A stretch of DNA of 5,670 bases from Phycisphaerae bacterium (GTDB lineage Bacteria > Planctomycetota > Phycisphaerae > UBA1845 > Fen-1342). A model generated the notes under the pieces. It did no database searches. It saw only the letters and a list, made by a program, of their open reading frames with translations, and had not been told where the DNA came from. The position numbers were made by a program, and so were the translations under genes. The stretch covers positions 1 through 5,670 of the forward strand of contig JALSRY010000023.1 in assembly GCA_026984555.1 (NCBI GenBank), in the 5' to 3' direction. Below are positions 5,240-5,670 of the stretch, piece by piece (the stretch's first letter is position 1; the number at the start of each line of letters is the position of its first letter).

Positions 5240-5670
5240 ATGACGAACGATGCTGCGAACATTCCGATCGACCGGTGGGTCGATGAGTACGGCGACCGGC
5301 TGTACCGCCACGCATTGGCACGGGTTCGCCGGGTGGAACTTGCCGAAGATCTCGTGCAGGAAACGTTTCTGGCAGCGATGCGGTCGGCGGACCAGTTTCG
5401 CGGCGAGGGGTCGGCACTGGCCTGGCTCTTGGGGATTCTCCGGCACAAGATCCTGGACGCCTACCGAGCGGCATACCGCGAAGAACGAGCGGCGGGCGAG
5501 TTGCCCGCGGATGACGAACTCGACGAGATGTTCGACGCGCGGGGGCGTTGGCGGCGCAAGCCGGGGCCGTGGACGGTGGAAGACGACCTGGTAAGCCGGG
5601 CGGAGTTCTGGACCGCGTTCCGGGATTGTCTCGACGGATTGCCCGTTCGACTGCGAGAGGTGTTTACGCT
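5240..5670 (+). CDS. ECF-type RNA polymerase sigma factor (partial, 3' end beyond window)
   Basis: The first 143 codons of a sigma-70 family group 4 (ECF) factor, which directs RNA polymerase to a dedicated promoter set. Region 2 is at about residues 12-80, with Ala-Glu-Asp-Leu-Val-Gln-Glu-Thr-Phe (35-43), Phe-Arg-Gly-Glu-Gly-Ser (53-58), Ala-Trp-Leu-Leu-Gly-Ile-Leu-Arg-His-Lys (61-70) and Asp-Ala-Tyr-Arg (73-76). The start of region 4 is Leu-Pro-Val-Arg-Leu-Arg-Glu-Val-Phe (134-142). Between them sits a linker with Phe98-Asp-x-x-Gly-x-Trp104 and a second Trp at 111, a motif I associate with the TIGR02943-like subgroup whose members often neighbour a short zf-HC2 anti-sigma protein. An in-frame ATG at 5219 adds seven residues and is an alternative start; neither site has a strong ribosome binding site. 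There are 105 nt between the kinase stop and ATG 5240, so this is probably a separate unit. Target genes and signal are unknown. Confidence 0.9.
   Translation, partial: MTNDAANIPIDRWVDEYGDRLYRHALARVRRVELAEDLVQETFLAAMRSADQFRGEGSALAWLLGILRHKILDAYRAAYREERAAGELPADDELDEMFDARGRWRRKPGPWTVEDDLVSRAEFWTAFRDCLDGLPVRLREVFT

Noticed and set aside
1..5670. CRISPR arrays, tRNA or rRNA genes, insertion sequences and attachment sites.
   Set aside because: I saw no repeat-spacer pattern, no tRNA-like fold or rRNA motif, no transposase frame and no terminal inverted repeats.

Overview
GC-rich (roughly two thirds G+C by eye), densely coding window from a Gram-negative bacterium. The diderm envelope is inferred from a TolC-type outer-membrane factor, a beta-barrel protein ending in Trp-Ser-Phe, and lipoprotein signals. 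A planctomycete or a high-GC proteobacterium fits best. I lean to a planctomycete from the look of the CzcC-like TolC protein, the tiny Cys-Asp lipoprotein and the ECF sigma factor, but no rRNA or marker gene here decides it.

Layout. The left half (about 1-2765) is a minus-strand operon. In transcription order it holds an outer-membrane beta-barrel protein (2765-1908), a CzcC/CusC-like TolC-family outer-membrane factor (1897-224), a 58-residue lipoprotein (216-40), and probably the start codon of a further gene running off the left edge (17-1). Gaps between genes are 7-22 nt. A 280-nt divergent intergenic region (2766-3045) follows. It contains a perfect inverted repeat, GATTACA-N4-TGTAATC, plus a third GATTAC half-site placed exactly 11 bp away; a -10-like GATAAT facing the efflux operon; and a strong GC hairpin in the predicted leader. 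The right half is plus strand: an OmpR/PhoB-class response regulator (3046-3723), an overlapping HAMP-containing histidine kinase (3698-5134), and the first 143 codons of an ECF sigma factor (5240 to the right edge).

How the genes work together. The arrangement matches CusRS/CopRS/CzcRS-type loci: a two-component system divergent from a tripartite-efflux operon, with a shared operator between them. The box has the same geometry as the E. coli CusR box (TGACA-N4-TGTCA there, TTACA-N4-TGTAA here). I therefore infer that the kinase senses an envelope signal, probably a metal ion or a toxic compound. The regulator would then bind 2928-2956 to drive the efflux genes and perhaps its own operon. The inner-membrane pump and periplasmic adaptor are not in the window and are predicted just beyond the left edge. 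The sigma factor begins a separate transcription unit and is not clearly linked to the efflux function.

The least familiar element is the tiny lipoprotein between the TolC gene and the presumed pump genes. The best regulatory finding is the three-half-site operator.
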